From positions 4,485 through 68,484 of the forward strand of contig NZ_CABUHK010000021.1 of assembly GCF_902491285.1 (NCBI RefSeq): a stretch of 64,000 nt of DNA. The letters are read 5' to 3'. The position numbers and the translations under genes were made by a program. The DNA comes from an uncultured Bacteroides sp. (lineage in GTDB: Bacteria > Bacteroidota > Bacteroidia > Bacteroidales > Bacteroidaceae). How positions within the stretch are numbered: the first letter of the stretch is position 1; the number at the start of each line of letters is the position of its first letter. The notes under the pieces were generated by a model. The model saw only the letters and a program-made list of their open reading frames with translations, ran no database searches and was not told where the DNA came from. This document shows, one piece after another, positions 24,662 through 34,660 of the stretch.

Positions 24662-27403
24662 ATGAGAAAACATTTTATTCATTTCCTGTTGGCAACCATG
24701 TTAATGGTAGGTACTGCAGCTACGGCTATTGCCCAGACAACAGTGAAAGGACAGGTGGTAGATGCGGATACAGATGAGCCATTAATTGGCGCTACTGTGA
24801 CTGTTGAGGGAATTTCTCAAGGTAGTGTGACTGATGTAGATGGTTACTTTACTCTGAAGATGACTAAGAATGGTACTTTAATTGTTAAGTATCTTGGTTA
24901 TAAAGAATTGCGGAAGAAGATAACTCAACACGGCACTATTGATTTGGGAGTTCTGAAATTAACACCTGACGCCATCGCATTGAATGACGTTACTATTACT
25001 TCTTCAGTGGCTGTAGCGCGTAAGACTCCTGTGGCTGTTTCGACTATTGATCCCGTTTTTATTGAAGAAAAACTAGGAACGCAAGAGTTTCCGGAGATAT
25101 TGAAATCCACTCCGGGCGTATATGCCACTAAACAAGGTGGTGGATATGGTGATTCTAAGATTAACATGCGCGGCTTTAAGACAGAAAATATAGCTGTGAT
25201 GATTAATGGTGTACCTATGAATGATATGGAATGGGGTGGCGTCTATTGGTCAAACTGGGCTGGATTGGCAGATGTGACACGTTCAATGCAGACACAGCGC
25301 GGTTTGGGTGCAGCAAAAGTTTCTGCTCCATCTGTCGGTGGTTCTATCAATATTGTAACCAAGACAATTGATGCCCAAAAAGGTGGTTCTGTTTCCTATG
25401 CTATGGGTAATGACGGATATAATAAAATACTTTTTACAGTATCCACAGGCTTGAGTAAGTCCGGTTGGGCGATGTCCATACTAGGCGGTAAGACTTGGGG
25501 AGACGGATATATTCAAGGGACTGAATTTGAAGGTTATAATTGGTTTGTGAATATAGCAAAGCGTTTCAATGATAATCATCAATTATCCTTTACTGCGTTT
25601 GCGGCGCCCCAATGGCATAATCAGCGTAATAATAATGATGGATTGTTTATTGACAGTTGGCAGTCATTAGCCAAAAATTATATGAATGGAGACAGTCCGT
25701 ATAAATACAACCCGTCATACGGTTTTGGGCGTAACGGTGAACGTAAGACTTCTGCATACAATCAGTATAATAAGCCTCAAATCTCAATGAACCATTTGTG
25801 GCAAATTGATACTAAATCCAGTTTGAGCACAGCTCTTTATGTATCAATAGGTCGTGGGGCAGGATATTCAGGTCAAGGATTGACATCTGATGACAGAAAT
25901 GCATGGTATGGTTCCTCATATGGTACTTTGAATACAAAATTCCGTAAATCGGACGGTACTTTTGCTTATGATGAGATTTATGATTTGAATGAAGCGAGTG
26001 AAAATGGTTCGGTGATGGCAATGTCCAAGTCTAAGAATGAACACAATTGGTATGGACTGCTTTCTACTTATACAACTAGATTCGGAGAGAACATCGACTT
26101 TTATGGTGGTGTTGATGTCCGTTATTATAAAGGAACACATACCAATGAATTAGTTGACCTTTACGGTGGTAAATATTTTGTAGACTCATCTTCCAGAAAG
26201 AACGTATTGGTAGCTAATAATGTTGCTGCGGCTGATCCGAGTTTTGTTAACCAGAAGTTGCAGGTAGGAGACGTTGTATATCGTGATTATGATGGCTATG
26301 TTGTATCAGAAGGCGCATTTGCACAGGCTGAATATAATAAAGGCAATCTAAATGCATTTATAGCCGGTTCAATTTCGAATACAGGTAACTGGCGTTACGA
26401 CCGTTTCTACTACGACAAGGCACATGCCAAATCAAAAACAGTGAACTTCATAGGCTGGACGGCTAAAGGTGGTTTGAATTATAATCTAGGAGAACATCAT
26501 AATGTCTTTGGTAATATCGGATTTATTAGTCGTGCTCCTTTCTTCTCTGGTGGAGCCTTTTTGCAATCTACTACAAGTAACATGACAAATTCGGATGCTG
26601 TGAATGAGAAGATTTTCTCAGCAGAATTAGGTTATGGTTTCCGCTCTAAATACTTCACTGCCAATTTGAATATTTATCATACAAAATGGATGGATAAGAC
26701 TATGACCAAAGGCATCGAAGTTCTGGATAATGGTAAGTTTGTAGACCGTATGGGGTTGAACATGAGTGGTGTAGATGCTCTTCATCAAGGTATTGAACTA
26801 GACTTTGTAGCCAGACCTCTTTATTGGTTGGATGTTACAGGTATGCTTTCGATTGGAAACTGGCGATGGACAAGTAATGCCAAAGGATATTTCTATGATT
26901 CATCCGGTCAGCCGGTTTCAAAATATGGAAAGAATGCAGAAGGAAATGTAGAGATTGTTCATGCTTCCGGCATTCAAGCAGAAGACCATGCGTCTATGAT
27001 AGTTAACTTGAAAGATGTCAAGGTCGGTGGTTCTGCTCAAACGACTGCTGCTTTAGGTACTATCTTTAAGATAAATAAGCAACTTCGTGTCGGTGTAGAT
27101 TGGAATTTATATGCACGTAATTATGCAGACTGGTCATTTAATGCTAATGATATAGCGCTTAATGGAGTGAAAGATTACTCAACACCTTGGCGTATTCCGA
27201 CAGCTAGTACATTTGATTTGAATGCTAATTATCGTTTTGAGATAGGTAAGGTTGGCGCGAGTATTTCAGGAAATGTAGAGAATGTGTTTAATCAGGAATA
27301 TATCACGGATGCAACAGATGGTGGTAATCATGACTGGAAAACATCTTATGTATTCTATGGATTTGGTCGTACATTTAGCGTCAGACTTAAACTTAACTTT
27401 TAA
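24662..27403 (+). CDS. TonB-dependent outer-membrane receptor
   Basis: This protein of about 913 residues starts at the ATG at 24662, where the signal peptide (hydrophobic to ATAIAQ) begins. A carboxypeptidase-regulatory-like domain follows at about 25-105 (VKGQVVDADTDEPLIGATV). Next comes a plug domain at about 110-240 (PEILKSTPGVYATKQGGGYG, INMRGFKTENIAVMING), and then the 22-strand barrel ending in the aromatic C-terminus VRLKLNF. It imports an unknown ligand using TonB/ExbBD energy. The next gene is a lipoprotein 20 bases downstream rather than a SusD homologue, so this is not a typical Sus pair. Ligand could be a metal complex, peptide or glycan. Confidence 0.9.
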   Translation: MRKHFIHFLLATMLMVGTAATAIAQTTVKGQVVDADTDEPLIGATVTVEGISQGSVTDVDGYFTLKMTKNGTLIVKYLGYKELRKKITQHGTIDLGVLKLTPDAIALNDVTITSSVAVARKTPVAVSTIDPVFIEEKLGTQEFPEILKSTPGVYATKQGGGYGDSKINMRGFKTENIAVMINGVPMNDMEWGGVYWSNWAGLADVTRSMQTQRGLGAAKVSAPSVGGSINIVTKTIDAQKGGSVSYAMGNDGYNKILFTVSTGLSKSGWAMSILGGKTWGDGYIQGTEFEGYNWFVNIAKRFNDNHQLSFTAFAAPQWHNQRNNNDGLFIDSWQSLAKNYMNGDSPYKYNPSYGFGRNGERKTSAYNQYNKPQISMNHLWQIDTKSSLSTALYVSIGRGAGYSGQGLTSDDRNAWYGSSYGTLNTKFRKSDGTFAYDEIYDLNEASENGSVMAMSKSKNEHNWYGLLSTYTTRFGENIDFYGGVDVRYYKGTHTNELVDLYGGKYFVDSSSRKNVLVANNVAAADPSFVNQKLQVGDVVYRDYDGYVVSEGAFAQAEYNKGNLNAFIAGSISNTGNWRYDRFYYDKAHAKSKTVNFIGWTAKGGLNYNLGEHHNVFGNIGFISRAPFFSGGAFLQSTTSNMTNSDAVNEKIFSAELGYGFRSKYFTANLNIYHTKWMDKTMTKGIEVLDNGKFVDRMGLNMSGVDALHQGIELDFVARPLYWLDVTGMLSIGNWRWTSNAKGYFYDSSGQPVSKYGKNAEGNVEIVHASGIQAEDHASMIVNLKDVKVGGSAQTTAALGTIFKINKQLRVGVDWNLYARNYADWSFNANDIALNGVKDYSTPWRIPTASTFDLNANYRFEIGKVGASISGNVENVFNQEYITDATDGGNHDWKTSYVFYGFGRTFSVRLKLNF

Positions 27404-27423
27404 AATTTAATTGATTAAAAACG

Positions 27424-29352
27424 ATGAAGAAAAATCTATTTATTCCATTGGCGGCATTGATATTGCTGGCAGGGTGCGATTATAATGATAAGTACTTCGA
27501 TGGTCTTGACGAGATTAGTAGGCCAACTGATGTGAAGAAAATCGAGTATACGTTGACTAATGAAGATTATGCAACGATTGCTTCTAATGCAACAAATAAG
27601 GCTTTGGCTAAGGAAAGAGGGCACGAGGACGAACTGGCAGCACTGAAAACGTCCATGACCTTTACTACAACAATCACTTCAATTGATTATCTTCCCGCCT
27701 TTATAGCTGCAAAATGGTACACTGCTGATGATAAATCCGTAGTAAAGATTACTTGCAATGAAGAGGGAAGCGAGTCCAGCCTGTCTGAAGCGGTAGTAAA
27801 ATTCAGCAAAGGAGAATTATACACTTTGACAGATGCCGATTATAAGAAAGTTTGGGGAGAAGATATTAATATATTCTCTCCATCTCACCCGGCTTCTGAT
27901 TATTTGCCGGAGATTCTGGCTGCTGCTGTTCCTGATGCAGAAGCGGGCGCTTATGTTTATGCGTCATACAATGTATCAGACCGTGAGCCGGTTGCTATAA
28001 GTTATGCTTTTAAAGAAGATTTTGAAGGTACGGAGCATAAAGTTGATATTGAAAGTAGTAAATGGACTAATATCACTGTAGCAGGAAAGAATAAATGGCA
28101 AGGTTATTCATTTGGCGGAAATTTGTATGCTAATATTTCTGCCTATAACCATAATGAGGACTTAAATGCGTATCTAGTTTCTAAGAAGATAGCAATTGAA
28201 GAAAACATGCTGCTGACTTTTGATGCATTGTATGCTAATTATAAAACTGAAGGCGGTAGGGTATCGGTATTAGTTTATACCGATTTGGATGAAGTAACTG
28301 CTGAAACTTTGGCTGCTGCAACTCCGGATGATTTAACTTCACGGTTTACTATCCCTACTTCAACAACAGGTAGTGGTGATCTTGCGAATGTAGGTGATGT
28401 CGATTTGTCTTCATATGCCGGTCAGGAAATACGTATTGCATTCCGATACGTTGGAAATGGTGTTACTGGTGAAACTTCTACTATTCGTATTGATAATGTG
28501 GCAATCAAAACTCCGGGTAAAAATACATATTCTATAGTAAACTCTCTATATGAGTATAATGGCGAAGTTTGGGAAGCATATTCAGGTGCAGATATCAGCG
28601 TATTGAGCCAATCGGATTTTATTCGTATGGGATTGAAATACGATAACTTCAGTTCCTCGGCGAAACCGGATACCTATTTGCCTACTTATATGGCTTTAAC
28701 CTATCCGTATGCACAAAAAGATGATTTGAAATGTGTTGCATACAAATATTATGATGGGAAAGATACTTTCATTCAAGTTGGAGAGTATAAATGTGGTGAA
28801 GGTAACGTATGGGCTAGAACAAGCAATGTAGTAACTAACCAATTCAAACGTTCAAAAGGTGAATGGAAATATAGCCCAGATGTAACGATTGAACTGAAAC
28901 CGGGTAGAAACCAACCGGAAGTGGCGGAATATTTCCAGGCAATCGTTGACTATGTTGCTAATGATCCGACAAAAGGTGAAGACTATTATCAGACAGGTTA
29001 TAAAAATGCAGAGTTCTATTATGGTGCTTCATCCTACCAGAATAATATCAGTTTCAAGAAATCGTCGTGGAGAAGCTCTTGTCTGGCAGGTGAGAAAGCA
29101 TACGGTTCGATGTCCGATGGTGAGTTGGATGATCTGCAGAAGAAACGTTTGCCTGAAGCATTTATTCCGGCATTAGAGAAACTTCATTCAGATGCAGATC
29201 TTTTGCCAAGTGGAACTGAACTTAACTATATAATTAATTTCGGAATTTATGAAGATAATTCTATTACTAAATGCACACACACTATTGCATATAAAGTAAT
29301 AGGTAAGGGTAAGTTTGAATACGTTCCAGATTCATTCCAACCTCTTGAATAA
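27424..29352 (+). CDS. Surface lipoprotein with choice-of-anchor J/DUF5017-like domain
   Basis: This 642-residue protein has a lipoprotein signal (LAALILLAGC, Cys near 18). A negatively charged stretch right after the Cys (DYNDKYFDG) is typical for Bacteroides surface export. A jelly-roll-like domain at about 195-365 resembles choice-of-anchor J/DUF5017: FKEDFEG at its start, then KWTNITVAG and a terminal IRIDNVAIKTPG. The C-terminal part (about 370-640) is unassigned and aromatic-rich. It is in an operon with the TonB receptor and probably caps the receptor or binds its ligand at the cell surface. Confidence 0.8.
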   Translation: MKKNLFIPLAALILLAGCDYNDKYFDGLDEISRPTDVKKIEYTLTNEDYATIASNATNKALAKERGHEDELAALKTSMTFTTTITSIDYLPAFIAAKWYTADDKSVVKITCNEEGSESSLSEAVVKFSKGELYTLTDADYKKVWGEDINIFSPSHPASDYLPEILAAAVPDAEAGAYVYASYNVSDREPVAISYAFKEDFEGTEHKVDIESSKWTNITVAGKNKWQGYSFGGNLYANISAYNHNEDLNAYLVSKKIAIEENMLLTFDALYANYKTEGGRVSVLVYTDLDEVTAETLAAATPDDLTSRFTIPTSTTGSGDLANVGDVDLSSYAGQEIRIAFRYVGNGVTGETSTIRIDNVAIKTPGKNTYSIVNSLYEYNGEVWEAYSGADISVLSQSDFIRMGLKYDNFSSSAKPDTYLPTYMALTYPYAQKDDLKCVAYKYYDGKDTFIQVGEYKCGEGNVWARTSNVVTNQFKRSKGEWKYSPDVTIELKPGRNQPEVAEYFQAIVDYVANDPTKGEDYYQTGYKNAEFYYGASSYQNNISFKKSSWRSSCLAGEKAYGSMSDGELDDLQKKRLPEAFIPALEKLHSDADLLPSGTELNYIINFGIYEDNSITKCTHTIAYKVIGKGKFEYVPDSFQPLE

Positions 29353-29380
29353 AGAAACAATATTTTTGTAATAAACATAG

Positions 29381-29422
29381 TAAAGGCTGCTCGCGTAATG
29401 GTGAGTAGCCTTTATGTTTTTT
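29381..29422. terminator. Terminator between the lipoprotein and phosphatase-fold genes
   Basis: A 12-bp stem (29381-29392 with 29403-29414, one G-T pair) is followed by a T-rich tract. It separates convergent genes. Confidence 0.8.
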
Positions 29423-29457
29423 GTTCAATTCTTAAACAATGTAATTGCAATATCCTT

Positions 29458-30558
29458 TTACATCTTCACCCTCATCACCACCGGATTATGGTCGCTATAA
29501 TTCAAATCCGGTGAAAAATAATCCGTGCTCTTCAATTCCGGTGAATGGAGAATATAGTCGATTCTCAGCAGATGTTTGAAATACTTGAAAGTGTACATAT
29601 ATCCGTGTCCGCTTGTCTTGAATCCATCCTGCAACTTATCACCTTTCACCGTGTGATACACATAAGACGAAGGCAGGGAGTTAAAGTCACCGCAGACTAG
29701 AGTAGGATAGGGGGAATCGGAAATCAACAGGTTAAGAATATTAGCTTGGACGGCACGTTTTTCAAAGTTCTCGTACAGTCCGTCCATTAGAGTAAGAGCC
29801 GCACGTTCTGCCTGTTGCGTATCATCCGTGCGGAGTTCCCTTTCCAGCTTGCGCTTGTTACGGCTCACTTCTGTAGTTTGGAGATGATTATTAAACAAAC
29901 GAATCATTCGCCCGTTGACCTCAATATCACACCAAAGACTGCAATTCTTGGAATCAGGATAGATGATAAGATGCTCCTCTTTGATAGGATAGCGGCTGAA
30001 TACAGCCAGTTGTAACAACTGCTCCCCTTCGGGAGAAGAAGGTATGTAATGGTAAGACCAGTCGGAGAGAGCCACGCAAAGACTGTCAACACCAAATTCG
30101 CTATTAATGCCAAACTCCTGAAAACAAAGAATATCCGCTTGCTGGCTCTTCATGTAAGCAGCGATTTCTTTGCATGAATAGCCTGTATGCTCGTGGTTGA
30201 AAGCATCGACATTATAGGTCGCCACGGTCAATACTCCCGGAGTATATGCCCCCATTTTGACCATCGGCTTCGAAGCCGGGCTGAAAAGAGGAAACTGGAG
30301 CACACTACTGATATATCCCCAATTGCAAAATATAGCAATCAAAGGAATGAAAACCCAGCACCGCCAACGGGCAGTCCAATAAATGGCAATGGCCAGGTTT
30401 GCCAACAAAAGCACAGGCAGACCTAAACCGATGAAAGGCATAAATTTGAAACTGTCCGGTGTGGCGCTGCCTGCAAAAGCACCGGCTATTGTTACGCCTG
30501 CCAAGACGCCGGTCAGCAGGATAGATATGTAGTAAAATAGTCTGTAAAAGGCTTTCAT
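29458..30558 (-). CDS. Membrane-anchored endonuclease/exonuclease/phosphatase-family protein
   Basis: This 366-residue protein has three N-terminal membrane segments (about 8-30, 40-62 and 68-88). A C-terminal EEP domain has the expected metal and catalytic motifs: VATYNVDAF, ILCFQEFG, CGDFNSLP, DYILHS and the final SDHNPVVM. The fold catalyses phosphodiester or phosphomonoester hydrolysis on nucleic acids, lipids or inositides. The membrane anchor points to a periplasmic or membrane-associated substrate, probably not chromosomal DNA. It is a single gene, convergent with the TonB operon. Confidence 0.85.
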   Translation of the reverse strand: MKAFYRLFYYISILLTGVLAGVTIAGAFAGSATPDSFKFMPFIGLGLPVLLLANLAIAIYWTARWRCWVFIPLIAIFCNWGYISSVLQFPLFSPASKPMVKMGAYTPGVLTVATYNVDAFNHEHTGYSCKEIAAYMKSQQADILCFQEFGINSEFGVDSLCVALSDWSYHYIPSSPEGEQLLQLAVFSRYPIKEEHLIIYPDSKNCSLWCDIEVNGRMIRLFNNHLQTTEVSRNKRKLERELRTDDTQQAERAALTLMDGLYENFEKRAVQANILNLLISDSPYPTLVCGDFNSLPSSYVYHTVKGDKLQDGFKTSGHGYMYTFKYFKHLLRIDYILHSPELKSTDYFSPDLNYSDHNPVVMRVKM

Positions 30559-30680
30559 CTAATCTTATAAGTTGTTTATTGAATAGTATATCGCAATTAG
30601 TTATTAATATATTATTTGTCTGTTGTACAGTCTGTCATGCAGGCTGCATATTAGAGGGGCATATTAGATACACTACACTC

Positions 30681-33401
30681 TTATGATGTCGACAGCCATT
30701 TCTTAATCATCGCCTTTAGCTTGTCCTGCGCTATCGGTTTAGCTATAAAATCATTGCATCCGGCTTCCTGTGCCGCTTTCCGATCCTGTTCGTAAGCAAA
30801 AGCACTTTGAGCAATAATAGGAACAGTTGCAGATAGTTCGCGAATGATTTTCGTAGCTTCCAGACCATCCAGATTCGGCATTTTTATATCCATCAGAATA
30901 AGGTCAGGCTTCACCTCGTCATACATAATAACCGCTTCCATTCCATCATGCGCACGAATAAGGCGATGTTTCTTTCCGAGAATAGCTTCAAGCAAGTCGA
31001 AGTTACTGTCCGTATCTTCGGCAACCAGGATACAAGCCGGTTTGACATTATCCAAATCTTGTGTTGCTTCGCTAGAAGAAGAATCACCATTTATTGAGGA
31101 AGCATCACCGTCTGACGAAGAAGAATTCCCACTCATTGAAGCCGTTTCTCCATCCATTGACGCTACCGCGCCACTTTCACTTTCCAAATTCACTTCCTCT
31201 TTCCCTGTACCCGTCCCCTTGTCCTTGTACGGCAAAGTAAACATAAACGTAGTCCCCACTCCAAACTCCGAACTGACAGAAATCTGTCCGCCGAGCCGTT
31301 CAACGATTGACTTACAAATAGACAATCCCAATCCCGTGCCTTGCGCATGCTGATTCAGCTTGGCGAAACGTTCAAACACACGTCCCACCTTTTCCGGTTC
31401 AATGCCCGTACCCGTATCCGTCACATGGAAAACAATCTGATTGTCCACCAATTCATAACCATAACTGATACTCCCTTCCTTCGTAAACTTCACCGCATTT
31501 CCAATCAGATTCGAAATCACCTGAAACACCCGGTTCTTATCCGTTTCAATCATCAGACTCTCGTCCGAAGGCTCGTAAACGAGACTCACTCCCTGTAGAG
31601 TACGGAAAATATGCGCATCATGCACCTCCTTGCATAAATAATGCAGATTGACAGGCCCGAAAGAAAACTCAACGATTCCCGATTCAATCTTCGACAAATC
31701 GAGAATCTCGTTAATCAATTGCAGAAGACGCTCATTATTAGCATTGACAATATTATAATACGTCTTTCTCTCCTCCGCATCGTCACTTTCAGCGATAAGA
31801 TGCGAGAAGCCGACAATCGCATTCAGCGGAGTGCGTATCTCATGGCTCATATTGGCAAGGAAGGCCGACTTCAGGTTATCGGACATTTCCGCCTTCTCTT
31901 TAGACGACATCAGCTCCCGCTTCATCATTTCCAGTTCTGTGACGTCCCATTCGATGCTGACGATGATAGGCGAGGAGAGTTCGTCTCCATCCACCCTTAT
32001 CTTCCGTTTGTCGAGGATAATCTGGTTTCCGTTCCTGTCCTTGCCTTCCACCGTCCAGTGCATTCCCTTTCCGGTGCTGGCCACCTGGATATCCTCCTGC
32101 CGCTTCTTCTCCGCCACGATGGACGGATAATAATCGAAGTCGTTCATACCAATCGAAGTACCGTTGAACGAGTCACGGTTGTACGATTCCCGATTCCGGT
32201 AGATATACCGGAAATCGTTGTTCACTTCCTTCACCACAATTCCCGCAGGAAGATTGTTGATGGTAGTATCCATAATTAGGTTCAGCCGTTTGATTTGTGC
32301 CTCATACCGCATACGTTCGGAAATATCATGTGCGAACGACCAGTAGCTGTCCTCACCCGAATCATTGGTGACGTTGTACATTGTACCCTCGTATGCCAAT
32401 ATATCCCTGTTAATCTTTGAAGGATGATGCGCGATGAAATTGCTGCTTCCGCTATGCAGGGCATTCCTGCAACGCTCATTCCAAGCATCTTGCGTAGGCA
32501 TGTCGGCGGCAATATCATAAATCTTCAGTTTGCGGATATCCACATTCTCGCAAAGTCCGTGGTTGTGAAGGAAGCGCCGGTTGGCAAAAATAAGCGTGCC
32601 GTCCTCTTTGGCGGCAAAGATACTCTCCTTCGCATTGTTGATGGCGTGCGTCAGCGTATTAATATCATTTCTGCTATGTTGTATATCCGTGATATTCTGG
32701 ATATACCCCTCGATATTGAGACTGCCGTCCGGAAGCTCCTCACGTAGGTAAGTCTGGATACGCATATAATAAATTTCCCCGTCCACCTTCACCCGGTAAC
32801 TGATACTGTCCGTATTGAACTTTTCCACATTCCTGAGATGCCAGTTGATGAACGTCTCTTGATCTTCTTCGACGATATACTCCCTGTATTTCTCAAAAGA
32901 AATCGTCCGCACCGCTTCTTCGCACAATACTCCGGTATATCCCAGATAATGAAAAACATTCTCATTGGTGTTATATCCCCATTGCCCTATTTGCGCCACC
33001 TTCTGAATCTCCCGCAACGTGCGGTTCGCCTGTTCCAGTTGGCGTTTCACGTTGCTTCTTTGCGTGATGTCCCGATATTGGCAAAGCACCATCCCGTCAT
33101 AAGGATGCATGAGACACTTGAAATAATACGTCTCGCCCCTCACTGCCAACTTGAAATTTTTGCTGATACTCCTTTGTTCCCTAAGTACCGTCTGAAAGAC
33201 AGGCATCATCCTCTCCCTGGTATATTCCGGCAGAAGTTCGAATATATTTTTGCCTAAAAGTATATCTTCTTGCAGAAACCATGTGTCACAATACGGCGCG
33301 ATATCCACGCAGACTCCGTTCCGGTCGACCAGCAACATCGTGTCCGCCGTCAGTTTCAGTATCCTCTGTGCATTATTTGCATCATGTAATGTTCTGTCCA
33401 T
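30681..33401 (-). CDS. Hybrid sensor histidine kinase with multiple PAS domains and receiver
   Basis: This 906-residue cytoplasmic protein has several PAS/PAC sensing modules (about 10-500). HisKA follows with SHEIRTPLNAIVGF (about residue 535), and a HATPase domain with NLIGNAVKFT, DTGTGIEP and GTGLGLSICKSIV. A serine-rich low-complexity linker (about 735-780) leads to a C-terminal receiver with phospho-acceptor Asp in LMDIKMP and the conserved Lys in FIAKP. It has no DNA-binding output domain, so the phosphoryl group must go to another protein. It begins only 30 bases after the last gene of the glycosyltransferase operon and could be read from the same transcript. Confidence 0.9.
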   Translation of the reverse strand: MDRTLHDANNAQRILKLTADTMLLVDRNGVCVDIAPYCDTWFLQEDILLGKNIFELLPEYTRERMMPVFQTVLREQRSISKNFKLAVRGETYYFKCLMHPYDGMVLCQYRDITQRSNVKRQLEQANRTLREIQKVAQIGQWGYNTNENVFHYLGYTGVLCEEAVRTISFEKYREYIVEEDQETFINWHLRNVEKFNTDSISYRVKVDGEIYYMRIQTYLREELPDGSLNIEGYIQNITDIQHSRNDINTLTHAINNAKESIFAAKEDGTLIFANRRFLHNHGLCENVDIRKLKIYDIAADMPTQDAWNERCRNALHSGSSNFIAHHPSKINRDILAYEGTMYNVTNDSGEDSYWSFAHDISERMRYEAQIKRLNLIMDTTINNLPAGIVVKEVNNDFRYIYRNRESYNRDSFNGTSIGMNDFDYYPSIVAEKKRQEDIQVASTGKGMHWTVEGKDRNGNQIILDKRKIRVDGDELSSPIIVSIEWDVTELEMMKRELMSSKEKAEMSDNLKSAFLANMSHEIRTPLNAIVGFSHLIAESDDAEERKTYYNIVNANNERLLQLINEILDLSKIESGIVEFSFGPVNLHYLCKEVHDAHIFRTLQGVSLVYEPSDESLMIETDKNRVFQVISNLIGNAVKFTKEGSISYGYELVDNQIVFHVTDTGTGIEPEKVGRVFERFAKLNQHAQGTGLGLSICKSIVERLGGQISVSSEFGVGTTFMFTLPYKDKGTGTGKEEVNLESESGAVASMDGETASMSGNSSSSDGDASSINGDSSSSEATQDLDNVKPACILVAEDTDSNFDLLEAILGKKHRLIRAHDGMEAVIMYDEVKPDLILMDIKMPNLDGLEATKIIRELSATVPIIAQSAFAYEQDRKAAQEAGCNDFIAKPIAQDKLKAMIKKWLSTS

Positions 33402-33431
33402 GTCTGTTTTCTTTTTTTAGATGATTTGTCT

Positions 33432-34646
33432 TTACTTCTCCGCCCGCTTCGCCTTTTCCCAAGCCCCGTTACCTTTCTTCTTTTTCAGGTAACGTATCCC
33501 TTTCAACACATTGACATTCATAAAAAGAAAATAATACGGAATAAAGAGCAGCTTGTTCTTTATCTGCTTGGTAGACAGATAATAACCCCAATATCCCAAT
33601 CCGTAGAAAAGCACCTGCAACACCAGCAGAACACCATAGAACACAGGCGCACCGCCTGCCAGCAAAATCGCGGCATTAAGCGGCAGCAACGCAAACAACA
33701 GAAACGGTGTAACAGACCACCGCAGCACCCGGTGCGACGTATATTGAAAACTCAACACCCCGTACCGGAAAGGATTCAGCAACGGGCGCAACCGCCAGAT
33801 AGACTGCCAACCGCCCGCAGCAATACGTACCTTCCGCTTCTCTTCCTCCCGCATATCCGCCGATCCGCTTTCGATAGCATAAGCATTGGTACAGTAAGCA
33901 ATGATATACCCCTTCATCGTAATCCTCAACGAAAGGATGAAATCATCCAGCAACGTATCCGGCTCCATCGCCTCGAACAACTCCCGGCGTACGGCAAACA
34001 GCTCTCCTGCAGCCCCCACAGCCGAGTACAACCGTGCGTCCAACGCCTTCAACGTCGACTCATACTTCCAGTAAATCCCTTCGCCACCGGCAGCCGCCCC
34101 GTCCTTGGTCTGCACAGCAATCCGTTTCTCACCGGCCACACAACCCACCTTCGGATTCTGAAAAGCAAGCACAATCTCCCGCACCGCTTCCCGGTTCACC
34201 ATCGTGTTGGCATCCGTAAAGACCACGAGCGGAGTGTCTATAAGCGTCATTCCGCGCGTCATCGCCGCGGTCTTTCCCTGTCGCAACGGCTGGAAGTACA
34301 CCGTCGCCTTTCCTGCCCAACGAGTCTGCAAACGTTCGGTCGTCCCGTCGTCACTGCCGTCCGTCACCCAGACGATGTGCAGCTTATCCGCCGGATAATC
34401 CAGTTCAAGACTGTTCTCCATCTTCTCGTCCACCACGTCTTCCTCGTTGAAAGCAGTGATGAAAAGCGTCACTTCCGGTAGTTCCTCGTTCGCCGATGGC
34501 AACGAACGCTTCACCGGCTTTACGAAAAGCTCTTTCAGTTTGACAAGGATATACAGCACAATCCCATAACCCAGATACGTGTAGAATACGACAAACAGGG
34601 CAAACCAAAAGACAATTTCGAGACAGAGAGTAAGAGTATCGTTCAT
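33432..34646 (-). CDS. Membrane-bound family 2 glycosyltransferase
   Basis: This 404-residue protein has an N-terminal membrane helix (about 8-30). A GT-A domain contains TLFITAFNEEDVV, FTDANTM (DxD-like), the acceptor Asp in DTLLDDFIL and a KVRIAAGGWQSIWRL segment in the place of the QxxRW motif. Three further helices follow at about 300-380. This layout is that of processive-type GT2 synthases or single-sugar transferases of capsule pathways. It is the last glycosyltransferase of the left block. Sugar specificity cannot be read. Confidence 0.85.
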   Translation of the reverse strand: MNDTLTLCLEIVFWFALFVVFYTYLGYGIVLYILVKLKELFVKPVKRSLPSANEELPEVTLFITAFNEEDVVDEKMENSLELDYPADKLHIVWVTDGSDDGTTERLQTRWAGKATVYFQPLRQGKTAAMTRGMTLIDTPLVVFTDANTMVNREAVREIVLAFQNPKVGCVAGEKRIAVQTKDGAAAGGEGIYWKYESTLKALDARLYSAVGAAGELFAVRRELFEAMEPDTLLDDFILSLRITMKGYIIAYCTNAYAIESGSADMREEEKRKVRIAAGGWQSIWRLRPLLNPFRYGVLSFQYTSHRVLRWSVTPFLLFALLPLNAAILLAGGAPVFYGVLLVLQVLFYGLGYWGYYLSTKQIKNKLLFIPYYFLFMNVNVLKGIRYLKKKKGNGAWEKAKRAEK

Positions 34647-34660
34647 AGTATCTATCTTTA

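Noticed and set aside
33426..34481. Plus-strand open frame of 351 codons over the glycosyltransferase gene
   Set aside because: Arg/His-rich low-quality protein, antisense to a clear GT2 gene.
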